A stretch of 64,000 nt of DNA from Dimorphilus gyrociliatus (Eukaryota; Annelida; Polychaeta; Dinophilidae): assembly GCA_904063045.1 (NCBI GenBank), contig CAJFCJ010000007.1:4495911-4559910 (forward strand), in the 5' to 3' direction. Shown piece by piece: positions 34,852 through 46,600 of this stretch; the stretch's first letter is position 1; the number at the start of each line of letters is the position of its first letter. The notes under the pieces were generated by a model. It had not been told where the DNA came from. It saw nothing but the letters and a program-made list of their open reading frames with translations, and did no database searches. A program made the translations under genes and the position numbers.

Positions 34852-37580
34852 ATGAGGAATTCACTTATAGTGATTCAATTAGCTTTTATTTGTGCTAGTT
34901 TGTCTCAAGATCAAGTTCTAGGAAGAACTTTGGCGCAGATAACGATAGATAATTTAATAAAAAGTAAAATAAAATGTTCTCCTGAAGGAGATATTCTAGC
35001 TAAATCTTACCAATGTCAAAGAGAAAGACGAGTGATATACGATTATTTAAATAAAAGAGTAAAATGGGCTGTTGAATGTAAGTAATCGATGTTTTGCATA
35101 TTTTCATTCATATGCTACATTTCTTTATAATTTCAATTTCGTTTGATAAATTGTTAAATATCTATTCTCTATGTTCTTTTCATTTTATAGTAGAAGAATC
35201 TCACGGTAGTGGTCTATACTGGCCTAAAGTTAATAAATGGCTGGGCGATTATGATAAATGTATAAAGATATCTGAAAACATAAGCAATCATTCAAGTTTT
35301 GAGATTATTAAAGGCCATTATACACTTATTTCAATTTATGATTCAAGCTTGATAAATGAAACTCAATCAATGGCGTCCTATCAAATCGCAATTTGCGCAA
35401 CACCAAAATGTTATGCTTTATTAAAGTCTATAGAAGGTAAATCAATGAAGAAATTACTAATTTATTTGCAGTTTGAATACCAAATATAAATATACTTCAA
35501 TCTATATTGAATATTTATTATTAATCAGGTAACTTTAGCTGTAAGTACCAAAGTACTAAATCATACTTGATATCAGTTGAAAAGAAATTAAAATCATGGA
35601 AAGATGATATTAAACCAGTTGTTGCAGTGTAAAATATCTATATTACTTTTCTATATATTACGTAATTAACTCTTACTTTTTCTTTTTTAATATAAAGAAC
35701 TATTTTTACTGTTTTGATTTGCCTAATTATTGCATCAACAATTATGGATTATTGTTATCTATTTAAATTAAGAAGGAAGAAACCATCTGCAGATGCTAGG
35801 AAACAAACATTTTCGACAATAACATGTAAATAACAAAACTAAATGCGTATTATATAACTATTTTTATTTTTAAATGTATTATATCAGATAAGATATTACT
35901 ACCGTTCAATTGTTTTTCACTTATTCAAAATATACAAATACTCTTCAATCTCGATCTTCCATCTCAACACGTTTCCTCAATTCATGGGATAAGATTTATA
36001 ACTATCACATGGATAGTTTTGAATTTCGTCTATCGTTCATCTCTAAGTGCTATGGGTATATTATATTAATTAAAGAACAGTTGTAGGAAATATAGATATA
36101 CTATATATCTTTTTGTAAAAAGGTAATAATATTAAAATACCTGCCGAAGAATATATTACGTTTGTACCAGTTAAATATTCTCAATTGGCTTTTGATACTT
36201 TTCTTGTAATAACTGGATTTTTAGTGGCATATAATATATTATATAAATTAACGTCATCTAACAAATCTAAAGTGCAATTGATATTATTCTATATAGTAAA
36301 TCGTTTATGGAGAATACTACCAGCTCTTGGAGCAACTCTATTGTTTTATACATTTGTTTTTCCAAGATTAAAGACAGGTCCTGCCCAAATGCAAGAAATG
36401 ATTGATTATTCAAAAACTGATAAAGAATTTTGCGAAAGTTATTGGTGGAGAACTTTATTATTTATTAATAATTTCTTTCCAGTTAAAGAGATTGTTAGTA
36501 ATTTAATAATTGTCTTAATTAATTAAGTATTGATTTATCGATTGAACTCTTTTTAAAGTGTATGAAACAAACATGGTTTCTGGGCGTCGAAATGCAATTA
36601 TATTTCATCTTTGGTATTCCCTTGTTTCTTTTTCTATTGTAAGTATAAAAATTATATAAAGAATTTAATTATTGATGCCTTTATGTTTTAAATATATAGA
36701 ACTCCTTATTTGACATTCTTTCTCATCCTTCTCCTATTATCTGTACATATCGTAACGAACTCTGTTATTTTAGATCAATTTGTGTAAGTTATATTAATAT
36801 TATATCTTAATTGTTCTATCTTCTACTTTCTTGTAACTTTTAGCTTCGAGAAAAATAATATACTGAACGTCGATGATTATCATAATAAAATATACGTTAA
36901 ACCATACACAAGAATTGGACCATACGCTCTTGGTTCTTTAATTGGTTTTCTAGTAATTAAATTTAAAAACATTAAATTACACTTTCTATGGGCAGTCGTA
37001 GGTTGGATTTTATCAATTGGAACTGGTCTTACAATGCTGTATTTAGTCTGGTTGGATATACAACCCAATAAAGAACCTTGGAAAAAGAGTGAATATTTAA
37101 TCTATGAAACATTGAAAAGGCCTGCATGGAGTTTATGTATTTGTTGGGTAATATGGGCATGTAACTCTGGACACGGCTGGATTATCAATAGTTTCCTCTC
37201 CTTTAAATTCTTTATTCCATTGAATCGTTTAGGCTATAGTATATTCTTAGTTTATCAATTTGCAGTAGTATTTCTATATTCAGCTATAAAATACGATCGA
37301 ATATTTAACACTACTGAAATGGTAATTATTAGTATCTTTTAATTATATGCTAAAATTAATTATATATGTTAAAGAAATCCTCCGTATCCTATTCTTACTC
37401 TCATTCTTTCGCATACAGATATTCGACTTTCTAAGTTGTATGACTGTATCAATAGTGGTTGCAGTATTTTTCTGTATATGCGTTGAGCTACCCTTCTTAA
37501 ACTTAAAGGATTGCTTGTTCAATAGGGATAGATTGAGGAGAAGATTTCTGGAAGAAACTGTAGATCAAACAACAATTTAA
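34852..37580 (+). CDS. nrf-6-like acyltransferase-3 membrane protein
   Basis: About eleven exons. A signal peptide (MRNSLIVIQLAFICASLSQ) leads into the NRF extracellular domain (34,852–35,627) with cysteines in KCSPEG, YQCQRE, YDKCIK and CATPKCYALL. A first transmembrane helix follows (TVLICLIIASTIMDYC, about 35,700–35,825). The acyltransferase-3 bundle then includes HGIRFITITWIVLNFVY (about 35,985–36,035), AFDTFLVITGFLVAYN, NRLWRILPALGATLLF, the CxSYWW and NNFFP segment (to 36,490), CMKQTWFLGVEMQLYFI (about 36,559–36,640), YVKPYTRIGPYALGSLIGF, LNRLGYSIFLVYQF and a last helix ending VELPFLNLK. This order is diagnostic of the nrf-6 family. The usual His at the end of the WVVLGH-type motif is Asn here. 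It sits in tandem with the divergent copy at 29–31 kb, with the retroelement between. Confidence 0.85.
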
Positions 37581-38244
37581 TAGATTATATTAATTTGTAT
37601 ACAATAAACTGTATAAACTGTAAAAAATACACATCCTACAGTAAATATATACAGTATATATGTATATATATTTATAAATATGTTGCCAAATTTGCGAACC
37701 AAATGAAAGATAATAGACTAATTAATTCTAATAATTTAAATAATGAATTATTAATAATAACAATAATAGAAGACAACAAAACTGTATATATATATATATA
37801 TATACTGAATATACAGCATATATTATATATGTTTCCTTTTCTAGTTACATTAATAAAATATTCAAAACATATCAATGTATTTCTCTTGTAAATTGAAGGA
37901 ACAACTAAGGAAGATTAAATGTATTATTATTTTTTATTGTTTTTATGTTAATAGTATAGAATAGGATTAATTAAATTTAACTATTTAAAACTAAATAGTT
38001 AAAGAGTTAATAGCTTATTTAAAAAAAAATAAAAAAGAAATAATCTTTTCTGTATGTATTTTAGCGTAATTTAGATATTTATGATTGTCTAATTTTCTGT
38101 AATTTACATTGTTATTTCGGAAATAGCTCATTTTCTATGAGGATTATATAAACTTCGAATCATGGAAAAGTTATTTCAAATAACTCTTAGCTTTCTTTCT
38201 CTTATAATTCATTGTTTTGAATTGAAAAAAGAAGACAAATTATT
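37581..38244. other. Intergenic with TACTGTA-type inverted repeats
   Basis: No gene. It contains TATATACAGTATATATG near 37,645 and a TA-rich stretch with TACTGAATATACAG near 37,803, part of the dispersed palindrome set discussed in the findings. Confidence 0.5.
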
Positions 38245-38646
38245 ATGAAAAAGTCGATTATTTTACTTGTTTGCCTTGTAGCCATGTCGGTAAGTTTCTT
38301 ACAAATTAATGTTTGAATATAAAGAAATAAATAAATATATTAATATTTTTAGATGGCTTTAAAAAGGAGCGATAATAAGAGATCAAGATCTCTATTAAGA
38401 AGATTTTTAACAAATAGCAACAATCTTGCAAAGAGAGCTGAATGCAGTGACGATTATGATTGTTTTTCTGAAGCTGACGATGAGTGGTCATATTGCGGTG
38501 ATAATGGACAGTGCGTTAACGTCTCTGTTAATGGCTCCGAAGAACATTCTGCTTGTGAAAGTGATGATGAATGCTTTAGCGAATTAGCTAATGTTTGGGC
38601 TTATTGCGGAGAAAATGGTCGTTGTGTTTATACCGAAGAATCATAA
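38245..38646 (+). CDS. Small secreted cysteine-repeat peptide precursor
   Basis: Two exons: 38245–38289 (signal peptide MKKSIILLVCLVAMS) and 38353–38646; 112 residues after joining in phase 0. A very basic pro-region (LKRSDNKRSRSLLRRFL) ends in a KR dibasic site (NLAKR) and is followed by two tandem modules with the pattern C-x5-C-x10-C-x6-C: ECSDDYDCF…WSYCGDNGQCV and ACESDDECF…WAYCGENGRCV. Four cysteines per module predict two disulfides each. The mature part is acidic, opposite to the basic pro-region. I recognise no family. Processing at KR would release an acidic about 72-residue peptide. It could be a peptide hormone, a protease-inhibitor-like module, or a mucus or defence peptide. Confidence 0.8.
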
Positions 38647-38784
38647 CGTTGATCTTATAAACAAAATATAAGTATAAATTTGAATAGTTCTATGAAATAT
38701 AATAGAGTTTTAGTTTAGAAACTGATTAAATATATTATCAAAGCGAAATAGTACTACTGTTACTTTGGTCTACAGGATTTATAA

Positions 38785-41013
38785 TCAGAGATTATCTGAT
38801 TTATTAGTGTTTGCCTTCATTCTTTCATTCATTTCGTGCTTTTCTTCTTCAATATCTTTGAATGAACACTTAAAAATCGACCAGGCAGTCTGCCTTGATT
38901 TACGCTTTTCCTCTTCATTTAAACTGTAAGGCATATGGAGGATATCTTCGATCGTTGACGGCAACTCTCTTCCCATAGTTTCTGGTAGGAGAAGAACAAA
39001 GAACCCCGCTGACAGGCTAACAAATCCAAAAATAGTCGTGGGTATCCAATACTTTGTTATGTCTAGATTCGACTGTTGTATATTAGATAGAAAAAAATCA
39101 GAATAATAGATATTATTGTATTTGCTTCTATTTAACAACTAATTACCGATAGTAAGGAGAGAGGAGATAATACTGCTCCAATATTACCTACACCAGCTAC
39201 AATACCTATTCCAGTTGATCTCATAAATGTAGGAAAGATCTCTTGAACATAGACAAGTATTACGCAACATGCAGACGTAATACATAATTTACCCAAGATT
39301 GTAAAGGCAGTTACACACAGGAATTTATTTTCTGTACCAATAATAGTTTCCAGTTGAGTAACCGTATTAAAGATAACAGCGATAAAGAGAAAGATAGATG
39401 ACGTAAAAAAGAACGTCATAATTGGATATCGTCTACCGTATATACTAACGGCAATAACCGCCATAGCTACACTGATTACCTCTACGATGGTTAATATGAA
39501 AAAATTCAAGTAAGGATCTCCAGCGAGTGCTCCACTCATTAAATTTAAACCATAATAAACCAAATTGTTAGCTTTGTATGCAAAACACATAGCCGCAGTA
39601 TACATAAGTAGTTTTGGTTGTTTGAAATAATTCCACATGATCTGCTTCCTGTATCATTATCATTATTATTATTATTATTAAATAGCTTCTTATTAATATA
39701 GAGAGACAATTTCTTTGATTACGAAAATAAATAAACTCTTCCTTTTACCTCTCAGTCATATTTGGAATTGAATCGGATTTGTCATATAGAATATGCCTAG
39801 GAACTGGGTCAAGCTTGTTAAACCTAGCAGCTTTATCCAATAATTTTTCTACTTCTGCATAACGACCTTTAGATATTAGCCACCTCCAACTTTCGGGACA
39901 GAATGGATAATATAGCAATGTGATAAGAGGTGGTATTGAAAATGCAAATTGTAGATGTCGCCAATTAGGAAAGATAAAAGCCCATAGTGATAATAAACTT
40001 GTACCAATAGCAAAAAACACGTAAATTAGAGGAGACAAAATCGATCTTGTATCTTTCGGGAAGAGCTCGCATGCAATAACAAAGCCTGCTAAGTTGTTTG
40101 CCATAGAAAAGCCACCAGTTAAAAATTGAAACGAGCAAAATGACAGTAAATTTGGGCTGAATGCCATTGCTAGCCCGCAAATACCCATCGCAAATTGACA
40201 TAGAAAGAATAACTTTTTACGACCAAAATAATCGCCAAACGGGGGGCAGAGTGCAGCTCCAACAGATATACCTGCTGTAAAAACAACCTGCGACCAAGAG
40301 ACCCACATTTCGTTTTTGCATACAAGATTCCATTCTTGTTGAATAGTTGTAACTTTGTCACCATTAGTATAGCCATTTAACGATGGGTGGTAAACGAAAT
40401 GACTGCATTCTATCTTTTCCTTTTTACTGTAAAAGTAGGTAATATTTCCTACGGTCTGATTAAATTGATTGGGAATAATTTCGACAACATCTGAAGAATT
40501 AATCTCCTTGATGAGCTTGTATTGTTCGCAAGCCGAATTCGGTTGAGTTTTAGGAGAGAATCCATCACTGGGCCTTGGAAAGCAAGAGAAACGTAAGGGT
40601 ACACTTGGACCTAGCAAAGAAAAAAAAATAAAGGAAAAACGAAAATACACAAAGCAATTTGATATTATCGAAAAGTTAATCTCCTGAATATTAAAAGGAT
40701 GGAATAAAGAGTATTTAGAATATCTAAAAAATGTGTACCCAACTTTCTTTGTCATATGAACAATAACTTGTTGTTTTAAAGACAAAGAAATTCCCAAAAA
40801 GATATTTAAAACAAGTTACAATGGAAAGGTTATAGAAATTTTATCTCAATTAAATATTAAGCAGATGTGTTTCTTAAATAACGAACCTTCAAAGACAATT
40901 CCGTACAATTGCCATGTCGTTGGAAGATTCATTGAAACAACTATTATCAAATATGTAATTACTTGATACGGGCCACAACGTCCTAAATAGATCATAGCTT
41001 CTTCAAGACCCAT
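38785..41013 (-). CDS. SLC22-type organic cation/anion transporter
   Basis: Four exons seen: 41013–40887, 40610–39749, 39648–39147, 39072–38785. Start MGLEEAMIYLGRCGPYQ fits the family N-terminus, though the frame is open upstream to about 41,058 and a further 5' exon is possible. The large extracellular loop after helix 1 has cysteines (FSCFPRP, ACEQYK, IECSHFVY) and ends at the family motif EWNLVCKNEMWVSWSQ. MFS loop motif A appears as GDYFGRKKLFF, and ESWRWLISKGRYAEVEKLL is the SLC22 signature after helix 6. The second half has SIYGRRYPI, VYVQEIFPTFMRSTGIG and LLPETMGRELPSTIEDI. About 12 transmembrane helices are expected in the plasma membrane. Substrate is not predictable from sequence. 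Exons join in frame. Confidence 0.9.
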
Positions 41014-42106
41014 TTCAAAGAACGTTTCTTTGTCTTCTCTGTTCGGTTCGCCTTTTCAATTGTAAATAACAATTAATTCAACCCAAAGCTCGCTTTATTT
41101 AACGTGAAATTGTAATGTGATATAAACAATGTTGAACAAAGATAATAAGGTACAGGTAAGTCAAAATATATGTAACAGTAGAATGTCAATAAATGGATAA
41201 GAAAGAGAAAAGAGTAACAATTTGATTTCAGCTTTATTTGTGGAATAGTTGGGGTGAAATGGATATATAATTTATATATATTAATAAAGAGTTTTACCTA
41301 CTTTTTGTCTTATTTGTTATTCTCTAGTTATTTTCAGTCATGATACTCTGTTTTACAAACGTCTTTAATTATCTTCCCTCTTTTTCTCTCTTTGAAATAT
41401 AGAGATATAGTACATGAAGATAATTTTTTTAACTTTCTACTATTTTGATGAAAGATGGCGCTGTATGTTAAATATTTTCTTAAAACTATACATAGAATAT
41501 CTACGTGGTATAATAAAGCAAATGAAATGAGCAGAGTAGTTGCCAGTAGGCTTGAAAAAGAAATATAAAAACAAAACAGATACAAATTGAGTAATTATAC
41601 CTTATTAATTAAGAATTTTTAAATCTAATAGATAAAGATCAGACAGGGGAAAATATACAAATCACTATTTTCAAAGAAGAAGAAAAAGATAAAATAAATG
41701 CTTGAAGGGTTTAGCACAGATTTTTTTTTGTATTAATTTTATAGATGTATAAGCGTCTCGTTTATTTGGTGTTTACAATCCTTGCTTTATTAGGAATGCT
41801 GTTTATAGGATTCCCTTGATTTTAGAGCAAACTAGCTTATTTCTTTTCATATATAAACCAAATTTGAATATTTACAGAGTATATATTGCGTGAGGAATTG
41901 TCGTATTTGTAGTATGGTCACTAATTCTATCTTATGCATCTTTTAAAAGAACCGTTTTAAAGCTTAATCATATAGTGTTACACAGAACCTTAGACGTAAT
42001 AATTGTTGATGAATTATTATAAATACTTGAAATAAATAAAATTCTCTTTCAATGAAATTTTACACTAAAAGATAAGTATTAAAACTGCTTAAAGATATTT
42101 TATCTA

Positions 42107-42137
<31 letters not shown>

Positions 42138-43666
42138 CCTTGTGCGCTCTATTTATTAATAAAAGACTAAGAATCACCCTGGAAAACTTATAAATTCTTT
42201 AAATACTTTTTAAAGAAGCTCTTAATACTTTACAAAAGAAACTTTCGATACTGATAATACAATTTACTATATTATACTATGTTGTTTCTATCATTGTTAT
42301 ACGTTGATGAAACTGCATATATAAGTTCATACAGTATATGTAAAGTATATAGATATTATAGAAACAGGCAATATGTTGTATTTATATACTGTATAGACAA
42401 GAAAAAAAAGAAATCGATGTTTTTGCTGACTAATCAAATTTTTATATTTTATGATTTATTAATAAATTATCTAGTTTTTTTTCTTTTTTATTTATAGAGA
42501 AAGAGAAAGAAATATTTTAAATGTGAATCACGTGATATAGAAATGTGAATAGAAAAGCAAAAAAAAGGATATAGAAAAGCATCTTTATATCAATTTCTCT
42601 TCATTTTTTTTCTCTCCAATTTTCTCGTTTCTCTCTTTTCTATTTATCCAACTCTCCGTCTATCTATCTATCTATCCATCTTTCCACTCTAGTCTCTCTC
42701 TATATATGGGCCTTGCTTCCTCTTTTTCTTGGTAAAGCTTCTTTGACATAACGTTGCCAGATAAATCATCACCGCTAATTACCCTACACACTAACAATTT
42801 TTCCAGATGCGAACCTTAATTTGTGAGTCGAAAGCAAAAATCGGTGATGCGGTATAATTTTATAGGCCTACGTATTTTCCCTACAATTCCCAGCGTATAG
42901 GTTGGTCACTGATTTCTAGAAATGCAAGTCTAAGCGTATATATTTCTATTGAACAGAACAAAAATATAAACAAGTTTCTCCTTTTTCCTCCGTACCGCCT
43001 CTTCTCTCTCTCTCTCTCTCTCTTTTGGCTAAAAGAGGAGTCGGTTTAGTGCGAATGGAACAGATGCGATTTTGACGGTATCATTCAACTATTGATAAGA
43101 TCAATGTTGACCTGATTTCTACTAATTTTCTTTAGATTATTTGCATTGGGAGGATATACTTACTTACTTTCGAGTAGTTTGTACGGTAACGCCTTCAAAA
43201 TTTTTCCACGATAATTGTTATACAATTTACTCTATTATCGCTCAATAATAATCTAAATTATTTTGTGAAAATAATAATATAAAATTATAAAAGTATTTTT
43301 ATTACTTATCTAAATTATTTAATAGCACAAGATCAGTATATTTGTTTTATAAATAGACATATTATTAAATATACGTAATTTAACTGTTAGAGAACGGCTT
43401 GCCGTCTGCAGTCAATGCAGAAACTTCACGTCGCTCAAGCGCTTGAGAGTAGTAACGTATAAACAATTATTGTTCATTATACCTAGTTAAATTGGGAAAT
43501 AAATAAAGAAGACAGAAATTGAAAATTGACAAGCAAACTCATTGATAAAATTAAAGTTTTAAACATATAGAGGAAAAAAAATGATTGACGGACAAACAGG
43601 TGTTTAGAGAAACTGGAAAAAACTGTTTTTACAAACAACAACTGTCCGACATTTATAGCGAAGAAA
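41014..43666. other. Intergenic, divergent SLC22 and aquaporin promoters
   Basis: 2.6 kb without a supported exon. CT microsatellites lie at 42,112–42,138 and 43,002–43,024, and there are TACAGTATATG and TACTGTATAGAC motifs near 42,330 and 42,385. The frames at 41,334–41,585 and 42,279–42,497 are low-complexity. Confidence 0.5.
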
Positions 43667-46600
43667 ATGCAGAATAATCATCTCTCTGAGTCCGATGATT
43701 CGGAACGGGATAGAAGGAGAGGATACCTTTCTAGAATGGATACAGAGGTTCGCTCTATAGAATTCTGGAGAGCAGTTATAAGCGAATGTATTGCAACGTT
43801 TTTCTACACCTTTTTTGTGTGCTTTAGTACTTTATGGACTAAAGAGGAAGATAGGGACGATTGTTCAGTTTTATACATTTCATTAGCCGCCGGCTTATGT
43901 ATGATGATGCTTCTTCAATGCTTCGGTCATGTATCTGGCGGTCATTTTAACCCAGCCGTAACGCTCCCGATGGTTTGTACTGGGAAGATAACGATTCTGA
44001 GGGGAATCTGTTACATAATCTCTCAATGTGGGGGTGCTATCGCCGGCGCGGCCGCTTTATACGGGTAAGTCCACATTATTATGTTACTTTGTTACCATAG
44101 CAATATATTCTTATTAACCTTTGTAATTGATAAAGATTCTGATACTTTTCAGTTATTCATTATATGTAGACTGTAGTAATTTCTTTTACCGGAAGTTGTT
44201 TCCTCGCTCACGAATTAAATCCAATTATCAGGTGGATAGTTGTTTCTTTGTTACGGGTTTTGCCACTTGGAAAAAATAGTAACGTACAGCTTGTTATACG
44301 ATATAAAGTGTCTCTCATAAAGCTGTGATAGGGCCCCTTTTATATAGAATTTTTGATCGATGTTTATGCATTATAGCTCGTAATGCCGCAACTTTTCGGG
44401 TTTCGTAAGCCGGAGAACATTAAGAATGCATTAAAGAGTATGAGTGAAGGGTTGAGAAAATTATATAGGAGCATTTTAAAGCTCAGAGTATAATTCCCTA
44501 TTCCTCAGAGCTATTGAGAGAAATGTTATGTTTCTTAAGGTCATATAGTATAAATGGTTTTATATTTTATTTATTTATCTTTTAGCTGTTTCTGTACTCA
44601 CAACAAAAATAATAAAATAATAGTGAACAAAGAGATAAACAAGATACATATGTCTCTATCCTATATACAGTATGCATAGTATTATACATTTAACAGAAAG
44701 GGAAATTCCCTTAACTCTCCTTTATTCATTTGCATAGATAAAACGAAACATTAATTAAGGATTATGTAATAGTATTAGATTTTTCGTGGACAACTTTGAT
44801 AGTTTACCCTTTAGACAAGTCAAGAGTCAAGTCCCTATAGCTCTAATGAGCTATGGAATGTCCCTTAGGAAAAAGAGTAATTATGTATCTAACGCTCTTC
44901 AATTTCCAAAAAAAGAGGCGTTAAATAAGCACATTAAAGAGTGTTTTTCATTTATTTTTGTTGCCGTTTCTCTAATTTCTTTCCTTTATATTAGATTAAA
45001 AAGTTATTGAATTATTAAATTACCTACCAAATTCCATTAATATAAATTGATGGCATCTTAATTGCAGTTAGATTAACTAGCCGTTATGTACCAGCATTAG
45101 TTAATGATGCACATAAAAAACAACCTTGAAAATGCACGATATATAATTCGATATATTAAAGATTTATGTAGCAATAAAAGCCTTTAAGAATAAAGGGGGC
45201 GGATTCTGTCTACTTGAATATACATTGTATGCATTAAAGTGACAAATCCACCCATCCCGCCCTCGCTTTTTGTCTTTTTAACCCCTCCGCCAGCCCCGTC
45301 TCCAACGCCCCTTTGTCGCTTAACAATAATTCAGAGAGAACAAGATCTGACATATCTTCCATCACGCTATTCTGACTTTTTGAGTCATGTCGTCTCGTCA
45401 AACTAACTTTCGTGTTACACAGATTACTTTTTTTTTCTATATATTCATTTCTGATTTGAATACTTTATGCAAATTAAATAGCGTAATTACATTAAAAAGT
45501 CACGCAATAAGCGATAATCTTTAGAGACGCGCCATTTTATTTCTATAGTATCTTATATAATGTATTAAAAAAAGAAATATATACAGTATATCTATATTAT
45601 TGATAAATGAAATTGAAAAATGACACCTAAGCCTTTTTCTTTTACACAAGCACGCAAACCACTCTGAATAATGATACTCTTATTAATATCCATCGTTTCC
45701 TATACTTCAAATAACGAAGTATATCTAATATTTGCAGTAGACTGGTAAAAGCAATTAATGTATAATAATAGCTGAAAGTGTAGTTAGTTTAGCTTATCTT
45801 GATAGGAATGAACTCGTTTAAACTTTTGCCAGAGTGTTTGTAAAGATAGTTTGCTTTCTTTGCTCTTCATATGAAAAGTATATGTAAAAGAAAAATAATA
45901 CCAGTTAACTTAACACTTTAGCATTCTTCCGTATAATCTCATGATAAAGTAGCTATGCAAAAGATTCCATTATAGTATACAATATAGAAGAGAGAGAGAA
46001 GAAAGCACTTTCTTTATCTTCTCTTCTTTCCGTAGTATAAATTATATATATACTGTATATATATTTATCCATTAAAATTGTTATTTAATTTATTGTTAAC
46101 ATTACTTTCGTATAATTATTCATAGCTTATCTCTTCGGATATCTTTCATTGTATTGTTAATTTAATATTATCAGGTGAATAGGCTCAATTTTACAATCTT
46201 TATTATATAACTTATATAAAAATTTAGTGTAGGATGAAAAGGAAGACAAAAAAGCTAAGTTAACCTTGATATTTCGATTTGTTGACAATAAAAAATAGAG
46301 AGGGGTCGAAAGTTTAAATTTATCGTTATAACCCATTAATTTGTTAAAAGCGTATGAACTAACAAGGTAACGCTCTATGGTGCAGTTTGCCAATCTATTC
46401 AGTAGCTAGGCTAAACAAATTAATTTGTCAACATGGAAAGTAATTTTATAGTATCCATTGTGACGTTTACAAGGAGCCGAATCAGCATTAGGCGCTCATC
46501 TAATCATTCACTCTTTCCGTGACTGAAGCTCCCAGCTTTTAATTAATTTTTTCCTTAAGATCGTACGGGCAAATGATATAAGACAATTTTCTTTCTCTTT

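Noticed and set aside
37595-37891. Overlapping frames on both strands 3' of the nrf-6-like gene
   Set aside because: Driven by TA repeats and palindromes; no conserved residues.
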